Assembly: GCA_037178675.1 (NCBI GenBank)
Contig: JAYMGJ010000438.1
Span: 1-44,483 of the forward strand
Direction: 5' to 3'
Length of the DNA: 44,483 bases
Source: Scleroderma bovista
Taxonomy: Eukaryota; Basidiomycota; Agaricomycetes; Boletales; Sclerodermataceae
Shown here: positions 44,356 through 44,483 of the stretch, piece by piece
Numbering within the stretch: position 1 is the first letter of the stretch
Layout: each line of letters opens with the position of its first letter
Notes under the pieces: generated by a model
Seen by the model: the letters and a program-made list of their open reading frames with translations, nothing else
What the model was told of the DNA's origin: nothing
Database searches by the model: none
Program-made: the position numbers and the translations under genes

Positions 44356-44483
44356 ATGTCATCGCTGCCGACTCATTTACTCTTTGCTCCCGCGCCGACC
44401 ATTACTATGGTCCAGAATGATGTCTTCGTCGACATCGAAGCCCTTGTCTCTGATTGGGATGCGTACACGTTCTCTCTTGATAT
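44356..44483 (+). CDS. Start of an unidentified gene running off the right edge
   Basis: ATG at 44356 opens a frame with no stop to the window end (about 42 codons). It begins MSSLPTHLLFAPAPTITMV and continues with VDIEALVSDWDAY. It is head-to-head with the minus-strand gene starting at 44276, only about 80 bp away, so a shared promoter is likely. Too short to assign. Confidence 0.5.
   Translation, partial: MSSLPTHLLFAPAPTITMVQNDVFVDIEALVSDWDAYTFSLD

Overview
The window looks like a transposon-rich island of an agaricomycete (mushroom-forming basidiomycete) genome. The reasons are: genes split by many 44-86 bp GT..AG introns; a KDZ-type transposase with a CxC2-like cysteine cluster; a DUF6698-like protein; a HAL/SAT4-type kinase; and Ty3/gypsy chromoviruses with a chromodomain. 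No bacterial signals (operons, ribosome binding sites) were seen. All gene models are manual and were checked for splice-phase consistency where stated.

Layout. (1) 1-8278: left part of a KDZ transposase gene (minus strand, running off the left edge), split by a 2,342-bp TG..CA insertion at 525-2866 that is flanked by a CCGG target duplication. Next come a divergent unrecognised multi-exon gene (4501-6896, +) and a convergent Ser/Pro-rich gene (6977-8278, -). (2) 8279-17248: GCCG-rich repeats carrying Ty3 copy 1 (9078-16963; two 642-bp LTRs with two differences seen; 5-bp TSD CATCT). (3) 17249-22379: a minus-strand gene with a Zn2Cys6-like cluster, GCCG-rich repeats, and a DUF6698-like gene cut at its 5' side by Ty3 copy 2. 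(4) 22380-30247: Ty3 copy 2, with no matching target duplication and mosaic LTRs. (5) 30248-31648: a two-exon gene of unknown function, possibly OB-fold-like. (6) 31649-36311: a 4.66-kb foldback element with two 897-bp inverted arms around a satellite core, flanked by 7-bp CTTGACC repeats. (7) 36346-40633: two diverged copies of a HAL-type Ser/Thr kinase gene, both broken. (8) 40634-44483: a decayed fragment, an unrecognised minus-strand gene, and the start of a divergent plus-strand gene leaving the right edge.

How the parts work together. The two Ty3 elements are the best-defined system. Their RNA start (AGTCTGAAAT, 33 nt after a TATAAGTA box) is exactly complementary to a site 2 nt after the 5' LTR, which indicates Tf1/sushi-type self-priming. 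Gag and Pol are joined by a textbook -1 frameshift signal (A7 run, 7-nt spacer, hairpin). Between pol and the 3' LTR both copies carry a spliced antisense gene with its own TATA box, encoding a coiled-coil plus Zn2Cys6 protein. That gene is open in both copies although gag/pol is broken in each: an RT frameshift in copy 1, and two CGA-to-TGA stops in copy 2. This antisense regulator-like gene is my best candidate for an undescribed system. The KDZ transposase and its four neighbours may be the remains of one large cargo-bearing DNA transposon, later bombarded by retroelements.
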